DNA from: an uncultured Fretibacterium sp.
Lineage (GTDB): Bacteria > Synergistota > Synergistia > Synergistales > Aminobacteriaceae
Reading direction: 5' to 3'
DNA: 9,535 bases
NCBI RefSeq assembly: GCF_938040765.1
Contig: NZ_CALIAA010000155.1
Location: forward strand, 1 to 9,535
How positions within the stretch are numbered: the stretch's first letter is position 1; every line of letters begins with the position of its first letter. The position numbers were made by a program, and so were the translations under genes. Under the pieces are notes generated by a model, which ran no database searches, was not told where the DNA came from, and saw only the letters and a list, made by a program, of their open reading frames with translations. This document shows, in pieces, positions 1 through 6,262 of this stretch.

Positions 1-31
1 GTCCCCCCGGCGCGAATGGTCGATAGGGACG

Positions 32-51
32 CGGGGGAACGTGTTCCCCCG
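32..51. repeat. Perfect 9-bp inverted repeat (possible stem-loop)
   Basis: The arms CGGGGGAAC (32-40) and GTTCCCCCG (43-51) are perfect inverted copies separated by GT. As RNA this would form a stem of about 8 bp with a 4-nt loop. No T run follows on either strand, so it is not a classical intrinsic terminator. It could mark the end of an upstream transcript or be a protein-binding palindrome. Confidence 0.4.
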
Positions 52-94
52 ATGATGCCCCTTAACGGTTTACGAGGTTCTTCCAGGTCCTCCG

Positions 95-103
95 AAAGGG
101 GGG
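95..103 (+). promoter_or_regulatory. Ribosome binding site for acpS
   Basis: AAAGGGGGG lies 7 bases upstream of CTG 111 and 49 bases upstream of ATG 153. Its spacing therefore supports initiation at the CTG rather than the internal ATG. Confidence 0.55.
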
Positions 104-110
104 CTCTGCC

Positions 111-500
111 CTGATCGTTGGCGTCGGGATCGACCTGTGCCGTATCTCGCGTATGCTTCGGGCCATACGGTCGCGCCATTTCGTGGAGCGCGTCTTCTGC
201 CCGGAGGAGATTGCCTATGCCGAGGCCAGGGGAGGCGAGCGGGCCCGCGCTGCAAGCTACGCCTCGGCCTTCGCCGCACGGGAGGCCTTCTGCAAGGCCT
301 CGGGCGTGTCCCTGGCGGAGGTGGCCTTAGGGAAAGGCTTCTGCCTGCTCCGGGAGGGGGGCGTTCCGAGGATCGAACTTGCTCCCGAAGTCGAAGCGTC
401 GTTCCTCCCGGGGCGCTCCAAGAGGCTCTGGGTCTCCCTGACGCACGACGGGGACTACGCCGCGGCCGTCGTGGTGATCGAGGGGGAACCTCCGCCCTGA
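111..500 (+). CDS. acpS: Holo-[acyl-carrier-protein] synthase (AcpS), CTG start
   Basis: AcpS transfers 4'-phosphopantetheine from CoA to the serine of acyl carrier protein, activating it for fatty-acid synthesis in the cytoplasm. Read from CTG 111 the protein has 129 residues, a normal length for the family. It begins MIVGVGIDL, the conserved N-terminal strand, with the metal-binding Asp at residue 8. The second motif FAAREAFCKA puts Glu at 58 and Lys at 62, as in characterised AcpS proteins. The C-terminal strand reads WVSLTHDGDYAAA (107-119). The only downstream ATG (153) would remove the first motif and Asp8. The frame is closed by TAA at 63-65 and has no ATG, GTG or TTG between 66 and 110. 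A purine-rich AAAGGGGGG at 95-103 sits 7 bases before the CTG. The gene converges with the deacylase gene, 43 bases away. Confidence 0.92.
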   Translation: MIVGVGIDLCRISRMLRAIRSRHFVERVFCPEEIAYAEARGGERARAASYASAFAAREAFCKASGVSLAEVALGKGFCLLREGGVPRIELAPEVEASFLPGRSKRLWVSLTHDGDYAAAVVVIEGEPPP

Positions 501-503
501 CCC

Positions 504-523
504 GGGGTGCCGCGCCTCGCCCC
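504..523. other. Weak stem-loop between convergent genes
   Basis: GGGGTG (504-509) can pair with CGCCCC (518-523), with one G-U pair and an 8-nt loop, in the 43-base gap between acpS and the deacylase gene. No T run follows on either strand. It is a candidate transcript-end structure only, and GC-rich sequence makes short stems like this common by chance. Confidence 0.2.
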
Positions 524-543
524 CTTGACGGCCCCTCCCGCGT

Positions 544-2148
544 TCAGGCGGAGGCGCGCAGCACGCGTCCCGCGCGCCGCGTCGTCTGCTCCCCGTTCAA
601 CACCGCGGCCTCCCCGTTGACGATCACCGCGGAGAGGCCCGAGGGAGGATGATGCGGATCGAGGAAGTCCCCGCGGTCCAGAAACGCTTCGGGGTCGAAC
701 ACGACGAGGTCGGCGAAGAGCCCCTCCGCAATCAGACCCCGGCCCGCTATGCCGTAACGCTGCGCGGGGGCGGAGGTCATCCTGCGCACGGCCTCCTCCG
801 GCCTCAGGAGCCCTCGGTCCCGGGCGATGCGTCCCAGAAAGCGCGCCGTCGTGCCGTAGGCCCTCGGGTGAGGGCACCCCTCCCCGCTGCGGACGGCCCA
901 CGCGTCCGATCCCAGCGCGGTGAGAGGGTGGCCCAGGACGTGCATCAGGTCGTCCTCGCTCTGCTCGTCCAGCAGGACCATCAGCGCGGTTCCCCCGATG
1001 CGCAGCAGCCAGTCCATGAAGGCCCCGATACTCTCCGCGTCCATGGTTTGCCGGTTCAGGATGTCCGCCAGGTTCCGGCCCTCGCTCGCGGGGTCCGCGG
1101 GGCAGCTTCCGATCAGGACCCGCCCCCACCCCTGGAGGAGCATCAGGTTGTCGCCCGGCACATCGTCCCGCAGGATCGCTTCCGCGATGCGGGACCGCTG
1201 CGTTCCGTCCCGAAGTCGCGCAAGCAGGGCCTCCACGCCTCCCTCCGCCACCCAGGCCGGCAGGAGCGAGAGGATCGTCGTGCTGCCCGCCACGTAGGGG
1301 TAGGCGTCGCACAGGATGTCCGTCCCCTCCGCACGGGCCCGCTCCATCGTGCGCAGCGTCTCGAATATCTTGCCCCGGTTTGCCCGGCCGATGGCCTTGT
1401 GGTGCGATACCTCCACGGCGGCCCCGGTCTCCCGGGCCAGGTCCAGCAGCTCGTCCACGCACTCGGTCACCGTCGTGCTCTCGCTCGCCATGTGGAAGGC
1501 GCAGCGCCGGCCCCGCCGCGCGGCCACGGAGAGGAGCGCGGCGATCTCCTCCCGCCCCGCATAGCTCCCCGGCGGATAGGCCAGGCCGAAGGAGAGCCCG
1601 CAGGCCCCCTGATCGAACTCCCGTTCCAGAAGCTCCCGCATCCGGTCGAGTTCCCGTTCCCTCGGAGGGCGGTCCTCGAAACCCATCACGGCGGCGCGCA
1701 GCGTGCCGTGCCCCGTGAGGATCGCCAGGTTCTGGGCCGGACGGGCCGCCTCGATCCTGCGGGCGAAGGAGGCGAAGTCGCTCCATCCCCAGTCGTACTC
1801 CGGAGCCGCCCCCACGAAGGGCCCCATATAGCGGGCCAGGGCCTCGCGGTGCTCGTCCGAGAGCGGCGTCAGGGAGAGCCCGCAGTTCCCGCAGACTGAG
1901 GTCGTGAACCCCTGGAGGATGAAGTTCCGGGCCTCGGGGCAGCGCAGGATGCCGTGGTCGACGTGATTGTGTGCGTCGATGAACCCGGGGGCCACGACCC
2001 TCCCCGACGCGTCGACCGTCGTCCTGCCGTCCGGAAGGCGGCCCAGCGCGGCGATGCGGTCGCCGCACACCCCGACGTCCGTGCGGAAGAGGGGGTTCCC
2101 CGCCCCGTCCGCCACGTACCCGCCCCTGACGACGATGTCGAACGTCAT
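544..2148 (-). CDS. N-acyl-D-amino-acid deacylase (D-aminoacylase family amidohydrolase)
   Basis: This 534-residue protein belongs to the metal-dependent amidohydrolase superfamily, in the D-aminoacylase / N-acyl-D-glutamate deacylase branch. It would hydrolyse N-acyl-D-amino acids to a carboxylate and a free D-amino acid. Visible motifs are PGFIDAHNHVD (54-64, HxH metal site), CGNCGLS (86-92), FHMASE (218-223), SHHKAIG (248-254), DAYPYVAGST (281-290), GSDAW (413-417) and HPRAYGTTARFLG (427-439). Cys89, His219, His249 and Asp415 match the Cys/His/His/Asp metal and catalytic set known from Alcaligenes D-aminoacylase. The His spacing of 30 residues is the same as in that enzyme. The C-terminal ADLVVFDP segment is the usual closing beta-sandwich strand. 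No signal peptide is seen, so it is probably cytoplasmic. ATG 2148 overlaps the racemase stop (ATGA) and has GAGGGGG just upstream. The acyl group and side chain cannot be read from sequence. Confidence 0.9.
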   Translation of the reverse strand: MTFDIVVRGGYVADGAGNPLFRTDVGVCGDRIAALGRLPDGRTTVDASGRVVAPGFIDAHNHVDHGILRCPEARNFILQGFTTSVCGNCGLSLTPLSDEHREALARYMGPFVGAAPEYDWGWSDFASFARRIEAARPAQNLAILTGHGTLRAAVMGFEDRPPRERELDRMRELLEREFDQGACGLSFGLAYPPGSYAGREEIAALLSVAARRGRRCAFHMASESTTVTECVDELLDLARETGAAVEVSHHKAIGRANRGKIFETLRTMERARAEGTDILCDAYPYVAGSTTILSLLPAWVAEGGVEALLARLRDGTQRSRIAEAILRDDVPGDNLMLLQGWGRVLIGSCPADPASEGRNLADILNRQTMDAESIGAFMDWLLRIGGTALMVLLDEQSEDDLMHVLGHPLTALGSDAWAVRSGEGCPHPRAYGTTARFLGRIARDRGLLRPEEAVRRMTSAPAQRYGIAGRGLIAEGLFADLVVFDPEAFLDRGDFLDPHHPPSGLSAVIVNGEAAVLNGEQTTRRAGRVLRASA

Positions 2149-2861
2149 GCCCCCTCGTCGTCCCTCTCGTAGAGGACGTCGAGACAGGCGTCGCAGAGCG
2201 CCCGAAGGCTCGACACCTCCCGCTCCTCCGGAAGGCCCGCGGCCGCGTAGGCCAGGGGCAGTTCCGTGCAGGCCGTCGCGATCGCGAGGTCCTTCTCGCT
2301 CCACAGCTCCTCCACGACCTCGCGCATCAGACCGGCCGCCTCGGCCATCTCCCCGGCCTTCACGAGGCGCAGGCAGCGCTGCACCCGTTCCTGCTGCCGC
2401 TCCGACGGGTGCAGGAACCGATAGTCCTTCCGCTCCGCACAGGCCGGATAGATTCCGCAGGCCCGCGTCCCCGATGTGGACAGGAGCCACGCCCCCTGCG
2501 GACTGCGGCGCCGTGCGGCGTCCACGGTGGCCTCCACGATGTGGACCAGGGGGATGGGCAGATCGGCCCGAAAGCGGTCGATGAAGTGATGGGCCGTGTT
2601 GCAGGGGACGGCCAGCAGGTCCGCCCCCCACTCGGCCAGGCGCAGCAGGTCCCGGCGCATCGCGGGCAGGGGGTCGGGCCCGGCGCCCAGAATTCCGTCG
2701 GTGCGGTCCGGGATGCCGGGGTCCGAGAGCATCAGAAGGTACGGATGCCCGGCATCGTTTTGAGCCGGAGCCCCCGCCGCCAGGAGCCTCAGAAACTCGG
2801 CCGCCGCCGCGGGCCCCATCCCGCCCAGAATTCCCAGTTTTTTCTCGGGCTTGGAGAGCAA
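2145..2861 (-). CDS. Aspartate/glutamate racemase family protein
   Basis: This is a PLP-independent, two-cysteine racemase of the Asp/Glu/hydantoin racemase superfamily, which interconverts L- and D-forms of an amino acid in the cytoplasm. The N-terminus carries KLGILGGMGPAA, the signature of aspartate racemases. VPCNTAH and ATACTELPL carry the two catalytic cysteines, at residues 87 and 198 counting from TTG 2861. The length of about 238 residues is normal. Two in-frame TTG codons can start it. TTG 2870 lies only 2 bases from the AAAAGGAG ribosome binding site, whereas TTG 2861 lies 11 bases from it, so I prefer 2861. The two versions differ by three residues. The stop overlaps the deacylase start by ATGA, which points to translational coupling and a joint role in D-amino-acid metabolism. 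Aspartate, glutamate or another substrate are all possible. Confidence 0.88.
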   Translation of the reverse strand: MLSKPEKKLGILGGMGPAAAAEFLRLLAAGAPAQNDAGHPYLLMLSDPGIPDRTDGILGAGPDPLPAMRRDLLRLAEWGADLLAVPCNTAHHFIDRFRADLPIPLVHIVEATVDAARRRSPQGAWLLSTSGTRACGIYPACAERKDYRFLHPSERQQERVQRCLRLVKAGEMAEAAGLMREVVEELWSEKDLAIATACTELPLAYAAAGLPEEREVSSLRALCDACLDVLYERDDEGA

Positions 2862-2952
2862 TTCAGTCAAAACTCCTTTTCGGACGTCCCCAGCGATCGG
2901 CGGAAGCGGGTTGAGTCCGCCCCGTCTGGAAACGTCGTTCCATTTTCGGAAC

Positions 2953-3399
2953 TCAAAGCGCTTTTATGAACTCCCTGGCCTTCAAAAGGTCCTTGTCCGT
3001 CGGGTGCTTTCTCCCGATCCCGCCGAAGAGCCCGAACGGTCCCCAGGTGTCGTATCCCCTGCAGGCGTATCGTCCGACGTAGGTTCCGGCCTTCTCCTTC
3101 AGGATGCGCTCGACGGAGGCGGCGTAGTTCTTGAAGTTGATCCCCGCCGTGTAGACGATGAACGTCCTCTGGCGCGCATCGAGCTCGATATCCTTCGCCA
3201 GCTGGACGATGTCGGGGCTCAAGGACTGGAAGTACACGCCCGACGCAAACCCGACGACGTCGTATTTCGAGAAATCCACATCCTTCGCCTGGTCCGCGGG
3301 ATACAGGTCGCAAGCCCGTTCCTCCGCCATCGCCTCCAGAACTTTTTTCGTGTTGCCGTGATGGGTCGAGACATACACGACGGCAATTTTCGCTTCCAT
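2953..3399 (-). CDS. Flavodoxin family protein
   Basis: This 148-residue protein has the flavodoxin fold and would be a small cytoplasmic FMN-binding electron carrier. The FMN phosphate loop STHHGNTKKV (11-20) follows the first strand, IAVVYV. The second half has YDVVGFASGVYF (46-57) and FIVYTAG (80-86), the strands that flank the isoalloxazine ring in flavodoxins. The rest of the protein fits a single flavodoxin domain with no fusion. The start at 3399 is supported by AAAGGAG 9 bases upstream. An in-frame ATG at 3468 would add 23 unsupported residues. It is the first gene of the leftward group, ending about 90 bases before the racemase start. Whether it is cotranscribed with the racemase and deacylase, or serves a separate redox role, cannot be decided here. 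Confidence 0.85.
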   Translation of the reverse strand: MEAKIAVVYVSTHHGNTKKVLEAMAEERACDLYPADQAKDVDFSKYDVVGFASGVYFQSLSPDIVQLAKDIELDARQRTFIVYTAGINFKNYAASVERILKEKAGTYVGRYACRGYDTWGPFGLFGGIGRKHPTDKDLLKAREFIKAL

Positions 3400-3467
3400 A
3401 TGGATTTGCTCCTTTCCTTGACCGTCCCGGCGGTCCCGGGCCGATATCCCTGTACGTTTCATGCCCA

Positions 3468-3473
3468 ATTATA
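3468..3473 (-). promoter_or_regulatory. Candidate -10 element for the flavodoxin transcript
   Basis: On the minus strand the bases read TATAAT, a perfect sigma70 -10 hexamer, 68 bases upstream of the flavodoxin start. At 17-base spacing the -35 position reads GATGCA, a poor match, so this is only a candidate. It would give a leader of roughly 60 nt. Confidence 0.45.
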
Positions 3474-3510
3474 GCCATTTTCATCGATCGTGCATCATGG
3501 ATATGGCCTT

Positions 3511-3530
3511 GCCCGGAGGCGACGCCGGGC
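3511..3530. repeat. GC-rich inverted repeat in the divergent intergenic region
   Basis: GCCCGG (3511-3516) and CCGGGC (3525-3530) form a 6-bp stem with an 8-nt loop. It lies upstream of both divergent promoters. It could be an operator or a chance GC-rich stem. No T run follows directly. Confidence 0.25.
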
Positions 3531-3578
3531 CTGGGACGAAACGTCGGACGAAAAATTTTTCACGAGGTTATTCTTTTC

Positions 3579-3608
3579 TTACCCTATTTATCCTGAATAT
3601 GGGATAAT
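3579..3608 (+). promoter_or_regulatory. Candidate promoter for the BMP transporter operon
   Basis: GATAAT at 3603-3608 is a good -10 hexamer. TTACCC at 3579-3584, 18 bases upstream, is a weak -35. The elements lie in an AT-rich stretch (about 3550-3630) that stands out in this GC-rich window. They would place transcription start near 3615, giving a leader of about 37 nt containing GGGAGGGA ahead of ATG 3652. Confidence 0.35.
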
Positions 3609-3651
3609 TGAGAAGTCAAGCTATTTCATCTTAGTCGGGAGGGATTGTTGT

Positions 3652-4620
3652 ATGAGGAAGAGACTGTCTTTGTTGGCGTTGTCGCTGTCGGTCGTGATGC
3701 TTGTCGGGGCCGTCGCCTGGGGTGCGCCGATCAGGGTTGGCTTCGTCGTTCCCAGCACCCGCGACGACCTGGCGTGGAGCCAGGCGATGTACGAGGGCAT
3801 CGTTGCCGTTCAGGAGGAGCTGGGTTCGGACAAGCTGGAGCTCTCGATCAGCGAGCGCCTGGGCAACCCGGTGGATGCGGCTGCGGCCATCCGTCAGTAC
3901 GCCTCCCAGGGCTACGACCTCATCATCGCCCACGGCGCGCAGTACCAGAGCCTGCTGAACGACATCGCCCCGGACTTCCCCAAAACGACCTTCGCCTACG
4001 GGACCGGCTACGCCGCGAAGTTCCCCAACATCTTCGCCTACGATCCCCACTCTCAGGAGGGGGCCTACATCGGCGGCGTGGTCGCGGGCATGATGACCAA
4101 GAGCGGCGTGATCGGCTTGGTCGGCCCCGTCGAGGCCGGCGATGCCATCAAGTACAACAAGGGATTCGAGATGGGCGTGAAGGCCGTGAACCCGAAGGCC
4201 GAGGTCCGCATCGCCTACACGGGCTCCTTCAACGACCTGGTGGGGGCCGGCGAGATCGCCCGCACGGCCATCAATGCCGGTGCGGACTTCCTGAGCGGTT
4301 CCTCGCAGCAGAGCGTCGGCGCGCTCAAGGCCGTCGCCGAACACAAGGGGGTCTACTGGATCTCGACGGACCTCAACATGAAGAACGTCGCCCCCGAGTC
4401 CGTGCTCCTCGCCCAGGTCTACCTCTTCAAGAACGTCGTGAGGGAGATGCTCGACTCCCGCGCCAAGGGAGAACTCGGGGGCCGGGCCATCCCGCTCTCC
4501 ATCGCCAACGGGAACATCGATATCCAGATCAACCGCGAGCTTCCGCCCGAGGTCGCCCAAAAGGTCGAGGAGATCAAGTCGGACATCGCCAGCGGCAAGC
4601 TGAAGATCGAACTGAACTGA
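3652..4620 (+). CDS. BMP family ABC transporter substrate-binding protein
   Basis: This 322-residue exported protein belongs to the BMP/PnrA (Med) family of solute-binding proteins. Characterised members bind purine nucleosides or related small molecules and deliver them to an ABC importer. Residues 1-24 form a signal peptide: a basic MRKR start, a hydrophobic core and an AWG|AP site fitting signal peptidase I. There is no lipobox cysteine, unlike most family members. Family features are VGFVVPSTRDDLAWSQ (29-44), YDPHSQEGAYIGGVVAG (130-146), GLVGPVEAGDAIKYNKGFEMG (155-175), GSFND (191-195) and GADFLSG (210-216). The start is set by GGGAGGGA 8 bases before ATG 3652. The frame extends upstream to ATG 3490, but that extension resembles nothing and would bury the signal peptide. 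It is the first gene of the import operon. The ligand is unknown. Confidence 0.9.
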   Translation: MRKRLSLLALSLSVVMLVGAVAWGAPIRVGFVVPSTRDDLAWSQAMYEGIVAVQEELGSDKLELSISERLGNPVDAAAAIRQYASQGYDLIIAHGAQYQSLLNDIAPDFPKTTFAYGTGYAAKFPNIFAYDPHSQEGAYIGGVVAGMMTKSGVIGLVGPVEAGDAIKYNKGFEMGVKAVNPKAEVRIAYTGSFNDLVGAGEIARTAINAGADFLSGSSQQSVGALKAVAEHKGVYWISTDLNMKNVAPESVLLAQVYLFKNVVREMLDSRAKGELGGRAIPLSIANGNIDIQINRELPPEVAQKVEEIKSDIASGKLKIELN

Positions 4621-4632
4621 TCGTAATGGGAT

Positions 4633-4669
4633 CGGGGGGCCCGGCTCGTCGGCGGCGTCCCCCGTTTTT
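4633..4669 (+). terminator. Intra-operon terminator-like hairpin
   Basis: CGGGGG (4633-4638) pairs with CCCCCG (4659-4664) and is extended inward by a G-U and a C-G pair. TTTTT (4665-4669) follows directly. This is an intrinsic-terminator layout placed 13 bases after the binding-protein stop and before the ATPase gene. A partial terminator here would raise binding-protein mRNA relative to the ATPase and permease genes. Confidence 0.7.
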
Positions 4670-4699
4670 CGAATGGCTTGGACGATCGGGGGGATGTCC

Positions 4700-6262
4700 A
4701 TGACGGAACGGATCAAGACCCTCGAGATGAGGGGGATAACCAAGCGTTTTCCCGGCGTCGTGGCGTGCGACTCCGTGGACCTGGACCTGCGTTCGGGGGA
4801 GATCCTGGCCCTGCTCGGGGAGAACGGGGCGGGGAAAAGCTCCCTGATGAACGTCCTGTACGGACTCTATCGTCAGGACAGCGGAAGTATCGTCGTGAAC
4901 GGGAGCGAGGTGGTCATCGACAGCCCCCTCGCCGCCTTCCGGCTGGGTATCGGAATGGTGCACCAGCACTTCATGCTGGTGCCGAACCTCACGGTGACGG
5001 AGAACGTCGCGCTGGGGTTTTGCCATCGGCACGCCTTCTCCCTGGATCTGGAGGAGGTGCGCTACAAGATCCTGGACATCTCCCGCAGACACGATCTGGA
5101 GGTCAAGCCGGATGCCCTGATCTGGCAGCTCTCGGTGGGAGAGCAGCAGAGGGTCGAGCTGATCAAGTCCCTGGTCCTGGGGGCCAACCTCCTGATCATG
5201 GACGAGCCCACGGCCGCCCTGACCCCGCAGGAGACGGACGAGCTTCTGGACCTGCTCGGGGATATGGCCCGCAGGGAGTGCTCCGTCATCTTCATCAGCC
5301 ACAAGCTGAACGAGGTCCGGCGCGTCAGCGACCGAGTGATGGTCCTCCGGGGCGGCAAGCGGGTCTACGAGGGTCCGACCCGGGAGCTCTCGGACCGCGA
5401 GCTGGCGGACCGCATGGCGGGTCGGACCCTGGGGCAGGCCTCGTCCCGCACGCCCCACCCTCTGCGCGAGGAGACGGCCCTGGACATCGTGGATGTCCGG
5501 GCCAGGGGGGACCGCGACCGCGGAAAACCGGCCCTGAACGGAGTCACATTCGACGTCCGCAAGGGCGAGATCTTCGGCATCGCCGGCGTCTCCGGAAACG
5601 GGCAGCGCGAGCTTGCCGAGGTCATCAACGGCCTGCGGAAGATTGAGAGCGGCAACATCCTGATCGATTACTGGAACATCACCAACCACACGCCCCTGCA
5701 GATCATCGAACAGGGCATGGGCTACATCCCGGAGAACCGCATCCGCGAGGGAATCATCCCCTCCTTCTCCGTCCGCGAGAACCTGATCCTGAAGGAGTAC
5801 GACGGCCCCGAACTCTCGAGCCGGGGCTTCCTGAACCGGGAGAAAATCCGGCGCTTCGCGTCCGACCTGGTCTTCTCCTTCGAGATCAAGACCCCGGACA
5901 TCGAGACGCCCTGTGCCACCCTGTCGGGCGGCAACATCCAGAAGGTCATCCTGGCCCGGGAGATCACCCGCCAGCCCAAGGTGCTGGTCGCCGTCTACCC
6001 GATACGCGGCCTGGACCTCGGCGCGACGGAACACGTGCACAGGCAGCTCCTGAAGATCAGCGAGTCGGGGACCGCCGTGCTGCTGATCTCCGAGGAGCTG
6101 GACGAGCTGCTGGACATCTGCGACCGCATCGCCGTCATCTACGAGGGGCGCATCATGAAGGTCCTGAACGCCGCCGAGACCGACAAGCAGGAGCTCGGTC
6201 TGCTGATGGCGGGCATCGGCGCCGCGGAGAAGAGCCCGGCCGACGGGGAGGCGGAGGCATGA
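4700..6262 (+). CDS. BMP-type ABC transporter ATP-binding protein (two ATPase domains)
   Basis: This 520-residue protein is a tandem ABC ATPase of the type that powers BMP/nucleoside importers at the inner face of the membrane. The first domain is complete: Walker A GENGAGKSS (40-48), Q-loop Gln89, signature LSVGEQQ (144-150), Walker B LLIMDEP (164-170) and His201. The second has the P-loop form usual for this class, GVSGNGQREL (296-305), then signature LSGGNIQK (408-415). Its Walker B region reads KVLVAVYPIRGLD (427-439), followed by ISEEL (463-467). Relatives usually have an AQPTRGLD-type sequence at this point, so this copy is unusual as well as degenerate. ATG 4700 is chosen because GGGGGG ends 6 bases before it. 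ATG 4694 abuts that run, and ATG 4673 lies upstream of it. The stop overlaps the first permease (ATGA). Confidence 0.92.
   Translation: MTERIKTLEMRGITKRFPGVVACDSVDLDLRSGEILALLGENGAGKSSLMNVLYGLYRQDSGSIVVNGSEVVIDSPLAAFRLGIGMVHQHFMLVPNLTVTENVALGFCHRHAFSLDLEEVRYKILDISRRHDLEVKPDALIWQLSVGEQQRVELIKSLVLGANLLIMDEPTAALTPQETDELLDLLGDMARRECSVIFISHKLNEVRRVSDRVMVLRGGKRVYEGPTRELSDRELADRMAGRTLGQASSRTPHPLREETALDIVDVRARGDRDRGKPALNGVTFDVRKGEIFGIAGVSGNGQRELAEVINGLRKIESGNILIDYWNITNHTPLQIIEQGMGYIPENRIREGIIPSFSVRENLILKEYDGPELSSRGFLNREKIRRFASDLVFSFEIKTPDIETPCATLSGGNIQKVILAREITRQPKVLVAVYPIRGLDLGATEHVHRQLLKISESGTAVLLISEELDELLDICDRIAVIYEGRIMKVLNAAETDKQELGLLMAGIGAAEKSPADGEAEA

Larger units (their letters stand above)
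1..110. other. Upstream end with no assignable gene
   Basis: I cannot assign a gene here. On the + strand, frame 1 is open from the window edge to a TGA at 112-114, which overlaps the CTG start of acpS as CTGA. It could be the tail of an upstream gene, but its third-position GC is clearly lower than in the real genes nearby. Frame 2 is open only to a TGA at 53-55, with a more typical third-position bias over 17 codons. Neither peptide matches a family I recognise. Positions 66-110 also hold the ribosome binding site of acpS. Confidence 0.3.

Noticed and set aside
1..54. A partial upstream gene ending at TGA 53-55 in frame 2.
   Set aside because: Only 17 codons are visible and no family is recognisable. 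The third-position bias is suggestive but too short to support a CDS.
2149..2631. The deacylase frame stays open upstream to 2631, adding about 160 residues.
   Set aside because: The extension overlaps the well-supported racemase in another frame. The family N-terminus (MTFDIVVRGG) starts at ATG 2148, next to a ribosome site.
2899..2921. Inverted repeat GGCGGA/TCCGCC between the flavodoxin and racemase genes as a terminator.
   Set aside because: The stem is only 6 bp with an 11-nt loop and has no T run on the minus strand. It is not enough to call a transcript end.
3495..3545. A possible purine riboswitch, suggested by GGATATGG upstream of a possible nucleoside-type importer.
   Set aside because: Other invariant parts of the purine aptamer, such as the GTTTCTACC-like segment and the paired loops, are absent. 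The likely transcription start lies downstream of this sequence.
3490..3651. An N-terminal extension of the BMP binding protein from ATG 3490.
   Set aside because: It would place a non-family, charged and aromatic stretch before a normal signal peptide. ATG 3652 has a well-spaced ribosome site.
3631..4743. A 370-codon open frame on the minus strand opposite the BMP binding-protein gene.
   Set aside because: The + strand gene has clear family motifs and a signal peptide. The antisense frame is low-complexity and rich in Asp, Gly and Val, as expected for the shadow of a GC-rich gene.
4574..6040. A 488-codon open frame on the minus strand opposite the ATPase gene.
   Set aside because: The ATPase has all expected ABC motifs on the + strand. 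The antisense translation has no recognisable domain and is a codon-bias artefact.
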